From the NCBI RefSeq assembly GCF_037975245.1, contig NC_092578.1, positions 9,158,359 through 9,222,358 on the forward strand: DNA of 64,000 nucleotides, written 5' to 3'. Source of the stretch: Apostichopus japonicus (lineage: Eukaryota; Echinodermata; Holothuroidea; Aspidochirotida; Stichopodidae). The translations under genes were made by a program, and so were the position numbers. Below the pieces are notes generated by a model, which searched no databases, was not told where the DNA came from, and saw nothing but the letters and a program-made list of their open reading frames with translations. Below are positions 26,480 through 39,400 of this stretch, one piece after another. Each line of letters opens with the position of its first letter. Positions within the stretch are counted from its first letter, which is position 1.

Positions 26480-27640
26480 GAAGAGGATGAAAGGGTACTT
26501 TGAAATTTCCTGTTTTTAAGTCACTTTTTCTAACAAGTTGGATAGGCTAACCCGACAGTAGGGTATACATTTACTTTGATGAGGGCTTTATTTTCGCATT
26601 AGTCAAACAGTATCTGCTCGGATTGAAAAAGATCGATATCGGGAATTAAGTAAATAAAAATATCCAGCTTTGGAAGTTCAGTTCCAAGAGCAAAGAGCAT
26701 AACCTCGGCGTTGCATAGTAAGGTTCCTACGAATCTCACAACAGAAAATTGTTAATTACGAATTTAAGATCATTTCAGAATGCTCTTTTATACCAACTTG
26801 AAAATTAGACAAACAAATTTAAACTTTATACTGGCACCGTCTTGTATGAACGTATCAGTAATTAATCATATATAAATTATTAATCATGTAGTTTACATGC
26901 GACTACACAATATTCCGTCAACCGGGACATTTCTTCACAAGATGATCTAAACCATTTGCTAGAGTCCTGGCTTAAACGATATAGTGCACAGTGTACCGTG
27001 AGACTGAAATGGTTTCTGATGTACAATTGAATTTGTGCCAGTAGTAAGTACCGTGTCACAAGTAGTTGCTCTAAAGGCTTCCGTATATCACGTCTCCAAA
27101 GAAATGATACTATACATGAGCGGAACGAACGAGAATAATACTTAGTAATGCAGCCGTTTGAATTTGGCAACCTAACTAAGGTATTTTTAACATAATAACG
27201 TTCATACAGGAATACCTTTTCAATTGCTTATGATGAGAATGGTGCTATTAATGATAAGACATGAGAATATTAGATCACGAACCGCTCAACTTAACCATGA
27301 AAATGTCTAAAAAGTCTTAGAAGGCGGTAAAAACTTACTTGGATCGCTATCTGAGAACATGCATGAACCTTTTCGATGAACTTTCGAATTCTGTCGCCGT
27401 TGTGCACATTACTTTATTTAATCATTTCAATAGTATCACACAGTGGCAGCACCAGAAACTCCAAAGTGGGAAGGGGAATGGGGAGCCAACAGTTTGCGAG
27501 GATGGGGGGAGGGGGTGACACAATAAGTTGAACTACCAAAACGTATACCTGGATAAAGTGCACACCACGGGAATACTTCGGGGGCCAGAGAATACGTACT
27601 TACCCCGTCCCACGATTCCTTGATGAACCACATTTTATTT
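26480..27640 (+). repeat. Dispersed repeat family A, copy A
   Basis: 26480-26770 matches 31575-31840 in inverse orientation. About 26750-27640 matches 62950-63740 directly, sharing for example TCTTCACAAGATGATCTAAA and GATACTATACATG. No protein is recognisable. Combined copies imply a unit of roughly 1.6 kb. Confidence 0.75.
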
Positions 27641-30030
27641 TATATTTTAATTTTTACATGAAATTCAAAATTGTGAAGAAATATAATATGATACATATGC
27701 AAATGATATCTTCAAGGTATGCAATCCAAAACCTTTTTCTAAAGACTACAGCATGTTCACTGTATCTAACATTTCCACAAAAAGTGACATTCAAGACATT
27801 CCTCTGGTAGGCTATATGTCTGCTATCAATCAATAACTATCCATCAAACGTTCCACGTAACCCTTTAACCTTCACATATACAAACACCTGTCAAAATACA
27901 GACTTTACATTTGAAATATTCAGACTTTGACCTCAGTTGACCCCGAAGACATTTCATTGCCAAGCTGTTTACCAAGTACATCCATCATTTACTTTATTAG
28001 TTACAGTGTGGAAAAGCCAAGGTTTCAGACACACGCATACACATATAAGCCAACATCATTGCGTAGATTCCATTTTGCATTGACAACATATCCAAACGTT
28101 TCTTCCTCTGTTTTGAAAGGACGGGATACCCCCCTTGAAGAAAATAATTTGGTGGATTTTCCCCGTTTATTGTCAGGGCAGGGTGGGGTGGGAGTGATGA
28201 TGGGCAAATATCGCGGTAACAATAATTACAAAAAAATCCATTTTGCCTTCTTCTTATATCCATATGGTTGTCGAGGAAGACTGAAGAGTCTCTATTGGGC
28301 GTGTATTATACTATATCACAAAACAATACAATGCTACTTAATCTAGGGCTTCTGTTTTCATGTTAAACTGCTTTTCATAAGAGGTGATGAAACATTGATT
28401 ATTGAAGTTAATATCATGGCAATCCTTCAAACAATATTCACGCCGCGAAGCTGTGTTCTACAGGCAGCATAGTGCCTAATAACCCGAAGCTTGGGCGAAA
28501 ATTGCAGATTGAGCAGATATGTTTCAATATCACTCTTGGCAAAAATTTCAAGCAGGATGCTAGACAGTTTCCTTTTAACTTCTGGTAACCGTCCAGAATA
28601 AGCATTCTGTATAAATGCCACTGTTGTAAATTTGCGACTCTAGCTCAGGTGACCAACCTTACCTTATTAACCTGAAAACATTTTTTATTGTTCTTGATAA
28701 TCAGAAAAGCCGACACAATTTGATACCACTTCCCTCAACTTGTATTGCACTTTTACAATCTAATGTTAGTTTGATCTGCTTCGGTCCATATTAAATGGGG
28801 CTGTATAGGATATTAAAGAAATGAAAAGAAAGCTCATTAGACCTGTAGTCTTCGAAGCTAACAAAACGTAGCTTGATGTAATATAGAGCTATAGTCAGTT
28901 CCATCCTCTGTGTTACATTGAATTCTCTGTGTCCAATATAAATAATGATGCAGTTTCCACTGGTTGAAGTTTATTGTGCCGAACTAGGTATACAGTAAAC
29001 CACGAAGCAGCAATTAATACAGCCATTCCTCAGCAGACATTGGCCTAGTTTGCATCAAAACAAAGGCCTGAATGTATATACTACATGTGGAAACGACATG
29101 TATTACAATTGGAGTAAAAGGTTTTTGTGTGTGCCGTATTTCACCCAAACATGCTACATTGCATGTAAGCGGAAGTTCAGATGGAATACATTTTGCTATG
29201 TACACCAAAACGCATACTGGTCATGAATACTAAAAAAGTTGACAAACAAATTCCATGCTCATTGCATACGATCAGTGGCCTGCAATTCATCATAACTGAA
29301 TACTTTAGAGAAGGCTCTGTTTTGGGCCCTCACATAACGAGAAAAATATTTCTCCTGAACATACATTCAAACGTTACATCCACAACATTTCATCAAATTT
29401 GGACAAACACTCTAGGAGGAATATCATTTTAAAGTGTTTAGAAAGTGACCACTCGGGACCTCAAATGACCCGCATATATGTAAAATATCGAATGAAAATG
29501 ACGAACTGTCAATCGATCAATCACTGTGACAATAATTGGCGAAATTTCGGCAGAATAGCACGATCGATATAGCTCAGCTGAAAGCTTTCAATTGAGCTAA
29601 AAATGTGCGTACCTGCTGTTGATTTGCCCACTCTTCCTGATGCGGAGTGTGTAATTCCTACGTATATCGTTGCATTATTTAACCTATGTCATTGTTGCCG
29701 ATGTGTATTCCTAAGCGAGGTTGGTTGCAAGGGAATTTCCGTTGTGTTGAAGTCGTGCAAAGGTCACTGCTGCCCTCGCCAAATTGTGTATCTTAATTTC
29801 CTTTTAGTGCATTTTTAGTTTTGCATGGGTACCATGAGTTAAAGTATTGTCTTTGAAATATATTTTTTGTCTCCAGAGGATAATTCATTTTTTCTTGGTA
29901 TTCTGTACATTCTCTAGCAAGAAACCGTAAACCCCAGATAGCCCCTGAATGCCCCCGTATGTCGTTGTTTGTTTTGCTGGTAGTTTTGCCCGGGTAGGAT
30001 TTATAGGCTACTATAGTCCATCACGGATTC
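27641..30030. other. Upstream of the integrin gene; no gene recognised
   Basis: A few 60-140 codon open frames occur but have no family resemblance or splice context. The stretch may hold the integrin promoter and enhancers, or 5' untranslated exons. Confidence 0.4.
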
Positions 30031-30040
30031 AGAAAGCCGT

Positions 30041-30050
30041 ATATATATTG
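30041..30050 (+). promoter_or_regulatory. Candidate TATA-like element
   Basis: A TATATATATT run lies about 235 bp upstream of the integrin start codon and is the nearest TATA-like word before a reasonable 5' UTR. TA runs are common in this DNA, so this is only a candidate. Confidence 0.2.
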
Positions 30051-30284
30051 TATCACTTATCATCTATCAAGTAGTTGTGGACATATTTTAGTGGAGTACT
30101 TATCCTGAACCTTATAGCCGAATCAGTGCACAGTTGTTTATTTACGAGCACGTACTTTGAATCAAGTACGGTAAGAGGTACACACGGAATGATTATGTGT
30201 AATCCTGACACATTAGTATCGAATGTTCTAACTGAGAAATCCAGTCCTTTCATTAAGGTTATCTCCAAATCCAGGTTGCCGAGA

Positions 30285-30445
30285 ATGACGTCTCCACAAA
30301 TCTTAATAGCAATGTTTGTCTCTATATTCGGAATATGTCATGCATGTAATTTGGACATTACCGAACCTACACGTTACCGTGGAGAGGACGGAGAATACTT
30401 TGGTTACACAGTTCTGCAGTACAAAGACTTCCTCAGCAGTACATA
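30285..30445 (+). CDS. Integrin alpha exon 1: signal peptide and first propeller strands
   Basis: Encodes [20 protein letters not shown], then the mature start [20 protein letters not shown]. The exon ends inside a Tyr codon before a GTGAGT donor. Confidence 0.88.
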
Positions 30446-33400
30446 GTGAGTATCATCGGCATAGTTTCATTAATTATCGTCTTCCCTTGGTATATGTGAG
30501 TGATATATGATAGCACGTATATGAATGTACATTGTAACGATATTACTAACTTAGCGTGCCTGTGATTTTGAGACATTAATCAGATTTACCCTCTTTTTAA
30601 CTATCCGGAGGGGAGATTTAATTTGTTGATTGTCAACACGTACACATCACAAAATCAAACATCCAAGGTATTTGGTTAGATACATGGCGTATTTACCTGC
30701 CCTAGGCTAATGGAGCACAAGTCCAACCCGACCATGAATGCCTAAGCAGTCTAATCCAAACATATTAGATACCATGTATTAACAATAATTTAGCCCCCGC
30801 CTATGGCAAGCCATGTGGGACAAACACTGCATAATATATCCGCGTATTAATTGGAATTTATACGCGTATTAATTGGAATATATACGCGTATATATTATTA
30901 GCCAATCATATGGCTTAAATATATCCGCGTATTAATTCTAATATATATACACGTATTAATTCAAATATATACACGTATTAATTCGAATATATACACGTAT
31001 TAATTCGAGTATATACACGTATTAATTCGAATATATACATGTATTAAATAAAATACATATGGGGATTAAATCCAATCTATGCACGGATTAATAAGAATAT
31101 TCACGAAAAAATATTTCCGCTCTTGCTGTGTACATATACCAACGATAAATGTTTTGGCGGGCTCGCGAGATCGCTTCAAAAAGCGAAACTTTACACATGT
31201 ACAATTAATACGCGTATATATTCCAATTAATACGCGGATATATTATGCGGTGTTTGTCCCACATGGCTTGCCATACCCGCCTGGCCTAGCTATTAAGTTG
31301 ATCTGCCCTTATCTTCAATATTTCACTTTCGATTTGGCGGAGGTATTTCTGCACCATGAAGCACCCATCAGATATGACCTCGCGGGGTCACGCAATCCCA
31401 TTGGAGTTCCCTGTACAGTACTGTGCTGTAATGTATACAAAGTTAACGTACATGGATAATGCGAACAATCCATCTGTACTGTATAGGCCTAGTTTATTAT
31501 GGTATACTAGTAGAAGCTCAGTTACTTTAGTACTAGTACTAGCCAAAGAGAGCGATAGGTCTCTCACAAATCATAATTAACAATTTCCTGTTGTGAGATT
31601 CGAAAGAACCTTAGTATGCAACGCCCAGATTATGAGCTTTGCTCTTGGAACTGAACTTCTAAAACCTGGATATTATTTATATCGAGCTTTTAAATTCGGG
31701 CAGAAACTGTTTGACTACCGCGAAAAAGAACCCTTATCAAAGCTAATGTATAGCCTACTCTAGAATTAGCCTAGCCAACTTTGTTATCAAACTTTCATGA
31801 CTGAAAAACAGGAAACTCTTTACTACCCTTTTCCAAACAGTCATCGATAAAATGAGCAGCATGGAAATATCATATGGGATTCATTTTAACGTATCTGCAG
31901 CTAGTGTTTTTATTAATAAAGCTATCACCAGTAGCATATTCAAGTTTGCATTTACCTGCAATGAAGAATGTAGGTCCATTTCTCTAGCTTCCGATTGATC
32001 AACTTTCGAAAGTTACATCCATTGCTTAATTGCCGTTATTCAACATAACACCAAATATAGATGAAGAATGGGTTGTATCCTTCCATGGTGAATTAGTAAA
32101 ACATCGTCAGATCACCCTCGCAGTATTTCCTTCTATCACAAATGTACAAATACAGTAGCATAATTAGTCCCCTTTCTGGGGTAGTGACGAATGTGCAAAA
32201 AGTTAGTTTTGAGGAAACGCGCTATCAAGATTTTAATCTTTAGAGTTTAGTATTTCTTAAATAATAAAGGATTTTTTTTACCGAAAGTTTTCATTATAAT
32301 GAAATATAACAAATACCACTTGAGTTCTCATATAATCTAACCATGTAGTAAATTTAGTGTAATTCTGTTCCTCGTTATGTCAAGTCATTCTCACTTAATT
32401 TTAGACATTTGTCACACATTCGTCACTATGAAAGAACTAAATGTTGAGGTGTCTTCCTGTCACAGACTAGTTTTCGTCACTTTTGTGTGGGCATAGGGTA
32501 CACCGTGAATTCTCACTGTCACATAGGGAAGGCGGGGGATTAGCTAGGTGGAATAACCTTAGGATAGAAGAAATATTCAAAGAGGTGGTTCATTGGTCTT
32601 ATTTATTGGAACGCATCATAATTAACATGCAGGGGCGTAGCGAGCGGGGGGTGTGGGGGGGTGTCACACCCCCCCCCCCCAATAATTTGGTCGCTGTCGG
32701 CAAATTTCGGGTCTGTCGGCAAAAGGAGAAAAGGTGAAGAGAGCGGAAGGGGAAGAAAGAAGGAAAGCTGAATAGAGAAAAGGAGAACGGGAGCTTCTTC
32801 CGTGCCAAATTTGACTTAAAATATGCACCAGATTGCATCTAAGGACGTTTCAAAACTAAAAATTTTCAAAAGGGGAGGGGGACACCCACTCCCTTTAAAC
32901 CCCTCGCCAATTTCAGTCACCACTTCCAGATCCGTCGGCATATCAAATTTGACTTAAAATATGCACCAGATTGCATCTAAGGACGTTTCAAAACTAAAAA
33001 TTTTCCAAAGGGGAGGGGGACACCCACTCCCCTTAAACCCCTCGCCAACTTCAGTCACCACTTCCATATCCGTCGGCATATCAAATTTGACTTAAAATAT
33101 ACACCAGATTGCATCTAAGGACGTTTCAAAACTAAAAATTTTCCAAAGGGGAGGGGGACACCCACTCCCTTTAAACCCCTCGCCAATTTCAGTCACCACT
33201 TCCAGATCCGTCGGCATATCAAATTTGACTTAAAATATGCACCAGATTGCATCTAAGGACGTTTCAAAACTAAAAATTTTCCAAAGGGGAGGGGGACACC
33301 CACTCCCCTTAAACCCCTCGCCAACTTCAGTCACCACTTCCAGATCCGTCGGCATATCAAATTTGACTTAAAATATGCACCAGATTGCATCTAAGGACGT

Positions 33401-36400
33401 TTCAAAACTAAAAATTTTCCAAAGGGGAGGGGGACACCCACTCCCCTTAAACCCCTCGCCAATTTCAGTCACCATTTCCAGATCCGTCGGCATTTCAAAT
33501 TTGACTTAAAATATGCACCAGATTGCATCTAAGGACGTTTCAAAACTAAAAATTTTCCAAAGGGGAGGGGGACACCCACTCCCTTTAAACCCCTCGCCAA
33601 TTTCAGTCACCACTTCCAGATCCGTCGGCATATCAAATTTGACTTAAAATATGCACCAGATTGCATCTAAGGACGTTTCAAAACTTAAAATTTTCCAAAG
33701 GGGAGGGGGACACCCACCCCCTTAGACCCCTCCCCCATTTCAGTCACCACTTCCAGATCCGTCGGCAAATCAAATTCTCCACACCCCCCAAACAAAAACC
33801 CCTTCGCTACTCCCCTGTTAACATGATAAATATATTCATTTGTGCTTGTAACCGCCAAATTCTAACTGCCATGCCCGTCACTGCAAGTCTGGAATTGCCT
33901 ACAGTCAAGCGCTTCGTCTTCGTCGCATTGCTCTGAATGGCTTCATGCACCCTTCTGACACTATGGCCTCTGGCAGTAAGGTTTTTTTTTTTTAAATATC
34001 TGTATGGCGAATGAAACAGGAATTATAAGAGCAAATATGCTTCCCATCCCTATAAGGTTCATCTACATTGACAGTGAAGGTCGAAAAGGGAAGAGATTGC
34101 AACGACTAGCCCCTCTGGTTGTTTGCCTTACACCCAAATCTTCCCCCTCTTCGACAAATCACCACTAACAACCACCACATTATCCTCACTACAAGGGATT
34201 GAATCCTTGGGTAGCCGTCCTTACCTAGTACGAATCAGCAAGGAGAGTCTGTGGATGCAACGCCTTTAGCACCATTCAACCTCATGGGCTCAATATTCAG
34301 GAAGGACATGACTAACCTTTCTACTGCCCCCCCCCTCCATCTCCCCTTGTTTACCCCTCTGTCACCCCTCTTCTCATAGCTCTCTCCCACCTTTATCCAC
34401 ACTTTCCTGTCTTTGTCCTTCTGTAGTTTATACGCTACCCTCTTCCCTTAATCTTCTCTTTTTACTTCTACAGTTTATCTCCTACCTCTCCTCTAAGCTT
34501 CCTGCTGTTGGTTTCTTTCTGCTCTCCTTCCATTGTTTACTAGTCTTCTTACATCTATTTATGTTGTGTTCACCCTGCTCATTAACCTGTCTGCATTCTG
34601 TGCTTGTTTTTGTCCCTTCTGTTACTTTTACTTGTCATTCCGCCTCTTAAGAAGATCCTGGTAGAATCGAAACGTCAGGCTAACTTACTTTAACACATTC
34701 TCTAACACAGGCTCTTTACTGGATAGCAGTTTGCTAACAGTTTTGTTTTGTTTTATATTGAAGACAGAAATATTAGTATGGTTTATTCTCAAAAATATTT
34801 CATGGATAGAGACATTTTGTCCTTTCTGTTAAATTTTAAAGACATTGAGAATGAACTTATCAAACTTACTCCTAAAAGTATACCACTAGTATTGTCTCGA
34901 TATTTCACAACACGCATTGTACGATTTGAAAATACATGAACATTAATAATGACAAAGTTTGTATAATACCATCAATTCATATCAATGCGGAACACAGGAT
35001 TCAGTTTCCAATTTGTCAAGCATGAATATATACCTTCCATTTGCACAGCAATCGAATTGCATACTGTTATTTGAAACTTCGATATTTAATTAACAATTAT
35101 GTTAGTTATGGAACTGTAAATTAATTTCCGTTCTACATTATGAACAATTTCATTGCTTAGATTTATGTAAAAACCTAATGTGCTATTTTTATTCCGTTTT
35201 GATTGAAATGATAACACATGCAGTTGCAAACGTAATAATTCCAGTTGCATAATTTGTTAAGTCTGAACTCTTATGAAGCACACAGACTAAGGGAAATTGG
35301 ACTAAGGACTAAGGAAAAAGGAAACTTACGTGAAATGAGTAACGTCTCTGGGTATATTTTATATGTACTCTTCAAACGTACTGGAAGCTTTTGCTTTTTG
35401 GACAACAAAAAAAATCGATGCAAATAAAGGCGATGCCTAAAGAAAGTACTGTCTATCCAGGTCATCAATATACTATCCCCTTAAACGGAATGTGAAATTG
35501 TTCTATCGCACACAGACACATTCATACTACGCGTATACTACCCTATTCATAGCTCGTGTGATTCCTCAAATTTAAAGCAGGAAACAACTGTGCTAAAGTT
35601 CAAGTGTTTGCAAGTTGTACTATATAATGCGGCTCCTTCGATTGGCTTGTAACTTCCGTTCTGGAACGGCAAGTGCCTTCTTTTTTCTTATGTCGAGCAA
35701 CCTTAAGGGTTAACAATCCTAATACATGGAAGCCAGGGCTAATGCATGGTGTATCAGGTCTGTCTTGGTTCATTTTTTCCAAAAGGACTAGTATAACTGC
35801 CCTTTTGATCATGGACTTCTCAGTCTGCTGAAGATAAGATATAAAATTCTCTCAATTCTGAAATGTGTTATGCAGACTTCTATTAATCCGGTCTAAAAAT
35901 TTCCCCTCTCCTCACGTCCCTGGTTGCATAGTAAATACTTAAGCAAAAAGCTCTGCTAGGACCTTCCAACGTTTCCTGTAAAAGTATGAGTCCTTTAACT
36001 ATATGTAAATAGGTATAACTAAGCCAGATAAAGGTAATTAAAAATAAGGCTATAGTGATGACTGTGATGAGCAACGCCGCCAACAGCTAAGAGAAACCGT
36101 ATTTTATTAAGGAGTCTTAATATTTGAAACTGAGGACTGGAGGAACTCTAAAGTGGAAATGAGCTGGTGTTTTGTTGTTTTAATTGGTCATAATATTGGT
36201 ATTTGTTTATTTGTTAATCGGGCTGCTTTCATTCACATTGAACAAATGAAAACAACTAAGAGAATTCAATTATACCCCCCCCCCCCACCATCCTAAGTGG
36301 CACTATGACATCACACATTGGCAAGGCAATATGACATATATAAATTAATTAACCTAGGTCTAGGTATTGTACGTAGTCTTCACGGTCACAATTAAAATTT

Positions 36401-39400
36401 GAGTGATTTATTCATCATTTTTGTACACGTTACACCCATGGTCATCATGGTCCTGACTTACACCAACTGTTTCCTCTTTAACATAGCTCTAAATAATTGT
36501 ACCGACACTGTTACACCGATTCGGGAGAGAAATAGCGTTACTCTCATTTCAAAAACGATACATAGGAATTGAATGCAAATTTCACCAGAATGCTTAGATT
36601 ATGTTCCTCTTTAACATATCAACAAGAAATTTTTACCAAGACTATTCTTTTAAGGAAGTGAGCATATTGGCTCTCTCCACCCAAGGGGTTATATGGGTAC
36701 ATGTGCTGAAACTTGTCATTGTGCGCAGTATATAACTGCAGCAGACTGAAGGGAGTTTCTCTGGGACAGGTTATCATTGACCAGGGGTAATATAACGTCT
36801 GCAAAGCGCTTTGGCACCTTGGTATAAAGCGCTATATACATCGAACATTATTATTATTACAGGCCGGGTCTCATTCATTGGCATTCCACTACCACGATGT
36901 TGACTAATTTACAACAGCGTCTATACATTCATGTTTTTTCGTAATAAAATATTTCAATTAATATTTCTTGTTCTTTTTCAGTCTCTTAGTTGGTGCTCCT
37001 AGAGGAAATTCAACACATCAACTGACCCTTACAAGGCCTGGAAAAGTTTACAAATGTACAAGTTCCTCGACATGTGATCAAATAAATCTCGATAACACGG
37101 GTAATAGGCTTACAAATATTCTTATTTACTATATGTATATATGAATATATATATAAACAGACATATTATTAGACAATAACAGAGAAAGATATGACTCATA
37201 ATTGAGCAAATATCTTTGTTGGCTAATTATGTTCGCTAATGATCATCATTATCATAATCAACATCATCATCATCATCATCATCCCCAACATCATCATCAT
37301 CATTAGCTTTGGTACATGGAATTAATTCAACTACTGTTTCTAACAGATCAGTTTTACCGAATGTATGCTGCGTGTTAATCATAATCGATCCAGTCTTGGC
37401 TTCTGGCCGCTTTTCCTAGATTTATGTCATGGCCATGACAATGGTACTAATTGACAGATATATAATTACGCTTGCGCTTAATCGTTTCCGAATGAATCAC
37501 TTGTTTCATCATACACTTTGACGCACATTAACCGACAATTTATTATCTCGACTCTTAGTATTTTTTCGTACCTGGCAATAGCGTGACTGGCAGTTGTCAT
37601 CCGTTGGCTAACATTGCTGAAAAAAAGCCCTCGAAACCAGCTCTGCGGTTCAATGAACTACATAGTTAATCTCTGCCTAGTTGCAAAACTTCAAAGTGTA
37701 GGGATATGAACCAAAGCCGCAGTTGTAAAAACCGCGACAGCATTGGTCTTTAGTATGACAAAGTCTGAAAGTAATGGAGAACACATTATGCGTCGCCCTT
37801 CTTACACTTTACTCACTCCTCATTTCAAAAACAAAATAAATATGATCCAAGGTAATATATCTTTGTTCGCTAATTCCCCTCCCCTCCCTCAATCCATGCT
37901 CTAATTCACTCAAGCCCGGCCACATGAGCAACGTCACAAATGACTAAGAAGTTGGCAAAAATGAAAAAGGAAGCGATTTTGAGTTACGTTACCTTAAGCG
38001 TCTTAAGTCACCTTAAGCGCAGTTTTCTTCATCACACGGCTCATATATTCTGCTACTCATTGTTTAGAAGTGATTTCAAAACATTCGATAGCACATTTAA
38101 AATATTTTACTTTTGCCTTTCTTTTCTCAGGGAACGAAAATTCCCCCGGAAGAATAGATGTCAAAAATAACCAATGGTTGGGTGTGTCACTCTCCGCAGA
38201 AGACAAAGAAGACGGTTTGATCTCAGTGAGTCTGAAGTAACGTGGCAGCTATAAGGCTTCTGTTGATTGCTTGATGGCTGGTTTGAAAGGGTGTCTTATT
38301 AGAGAAGGAATTCAAAATAAAACTTGAGTAGTTCTTTATTAGAGACAATAAACTAACATTTCGTCCGGCATCTCCTCTCAAGTAAAACCTTACTCTCCCT
38401 TTAATGTATGTATAATTATTGTGTACCTGCGCTCATACAAACCATAGTTTACCATGTGGATATCTCGAATTCATCTCGGAATACTGACTGAAAGAGTACA
38501 ACCTCGTCGAACGCCATATGTAGTCTGTGTAAATGGGATACAGATAAGATTATGATATATCTACAAAGGCGCAAACGATGACTGGATGACGAGCCATAAA
38601 CACCTCTGAATCTTTACACAAATAACACAACGGATCTATGGATTATGACGGCTATATATCGTTTTTGTATGTTTAATAATGCATGTTTGCATTCCGATAA
38701 AAGTAAGAAATGGTTGCAGGTGACTACTACCGCCGATCTGTTCATGTTTTAAGTAGATTCAAACATTTACGAAGTTAACGGCCAAAACAAAAAAGAGTCA
38801 CGGAAACCTTACTCTGAAATGGGTTGGCTTCCTTAGGGCTAACATATTGTTAAATCTTTGCAGCCTCGATATAACCACAAACTGATTTTCTTTCATCTCA
38901 ACCCACAGGCATGTGGCCATCGATATGCCAACAACCATTTTATGGAAAGTGAAACTGGCTTTACTAGAAATGATAGCTATCCAATTGGCGTCTGCTACAA
39001 ATTCAAGATAAAAGATTATCAAGACGACGTTTTTGGAAAGAAATTTCCATGCTTGGATGGTTAGTTTTACTACAGATATATTTAATAAAGCCTTTGCAAC
39101 AAACAGAAATGTTGCGAAACTAGACATATATAAATATAGGACTTTCTGGAGAGGACTATTAGGGAAAGAAATTTCCATGCTTGTTACTAGAGATATAATT
39201 ATCAAAGACTTTGTAAGATGAGATGAGGTTCGAAGATTAACAATGCTCAGCAAGATGGCAGTTACATGTTATTATTAGAGCAGGTTCAATAGAATTGTTT
39301 TTCTTTCTTTAAATTTACTCCATGCCAGTGGCGTAGTCAGAGGGAGCCAGGGGGGTAATGCCCCCACCCAATTTGATTTTTGCTACAGTCTTGCCCCCCC

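Larger units (their letters stand above)
23095..26480 (-). mobile_element. Degenerate Jockey-like LINE (non-LTR retrotransposon)
   Basis: Read on the - strand the order is ORF1 with CCHC zinc knuckles, an endonuclease fragment, then reverse transcriptase, as in Jockey-group LINEs. It carries many frameshifts, an altered catalytic motif and an internal insertion. The 3' edge is near 23095 and no clear poly-A tail is seen there. The 5' leader probably extends to about 26480, where repeat copy A begins. Confidence 0.75.

Noticed and set aside
27927-28346. 139-codon open frame upstream of the integrin gene
   Set aside because: No family resemblance, and an overlapping frame on the opposite strand is equally open; treated as chance.
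30075-30284. In-frame ATG upstream of the integrin start, adding 70 residues
   Set aside because: The added residues do not make a signal peptide; the ATG at 30285 begins a clean one directly before the mature N terminus.
31079-31459. 126-codon frame overlapping the long-TIR MITE
   Set aside because: It runs across the MITE end into flanking intron, so it cannot be a conserved protein.
32806-33771. Regular repeats suggesting a CRISPR-like array
   Set aside because: The whole 138-bp unit repeats with no unique spacers, and the context is a eukaryotic transposon.
39033-39221. Open frame running past integrin exon 4
   Set aside because: It is in a different frame from the exon and continues into intron; the duplicated AAAGAAATTTCCATGCTTG near 39164 is an intronic echo of the exon end.
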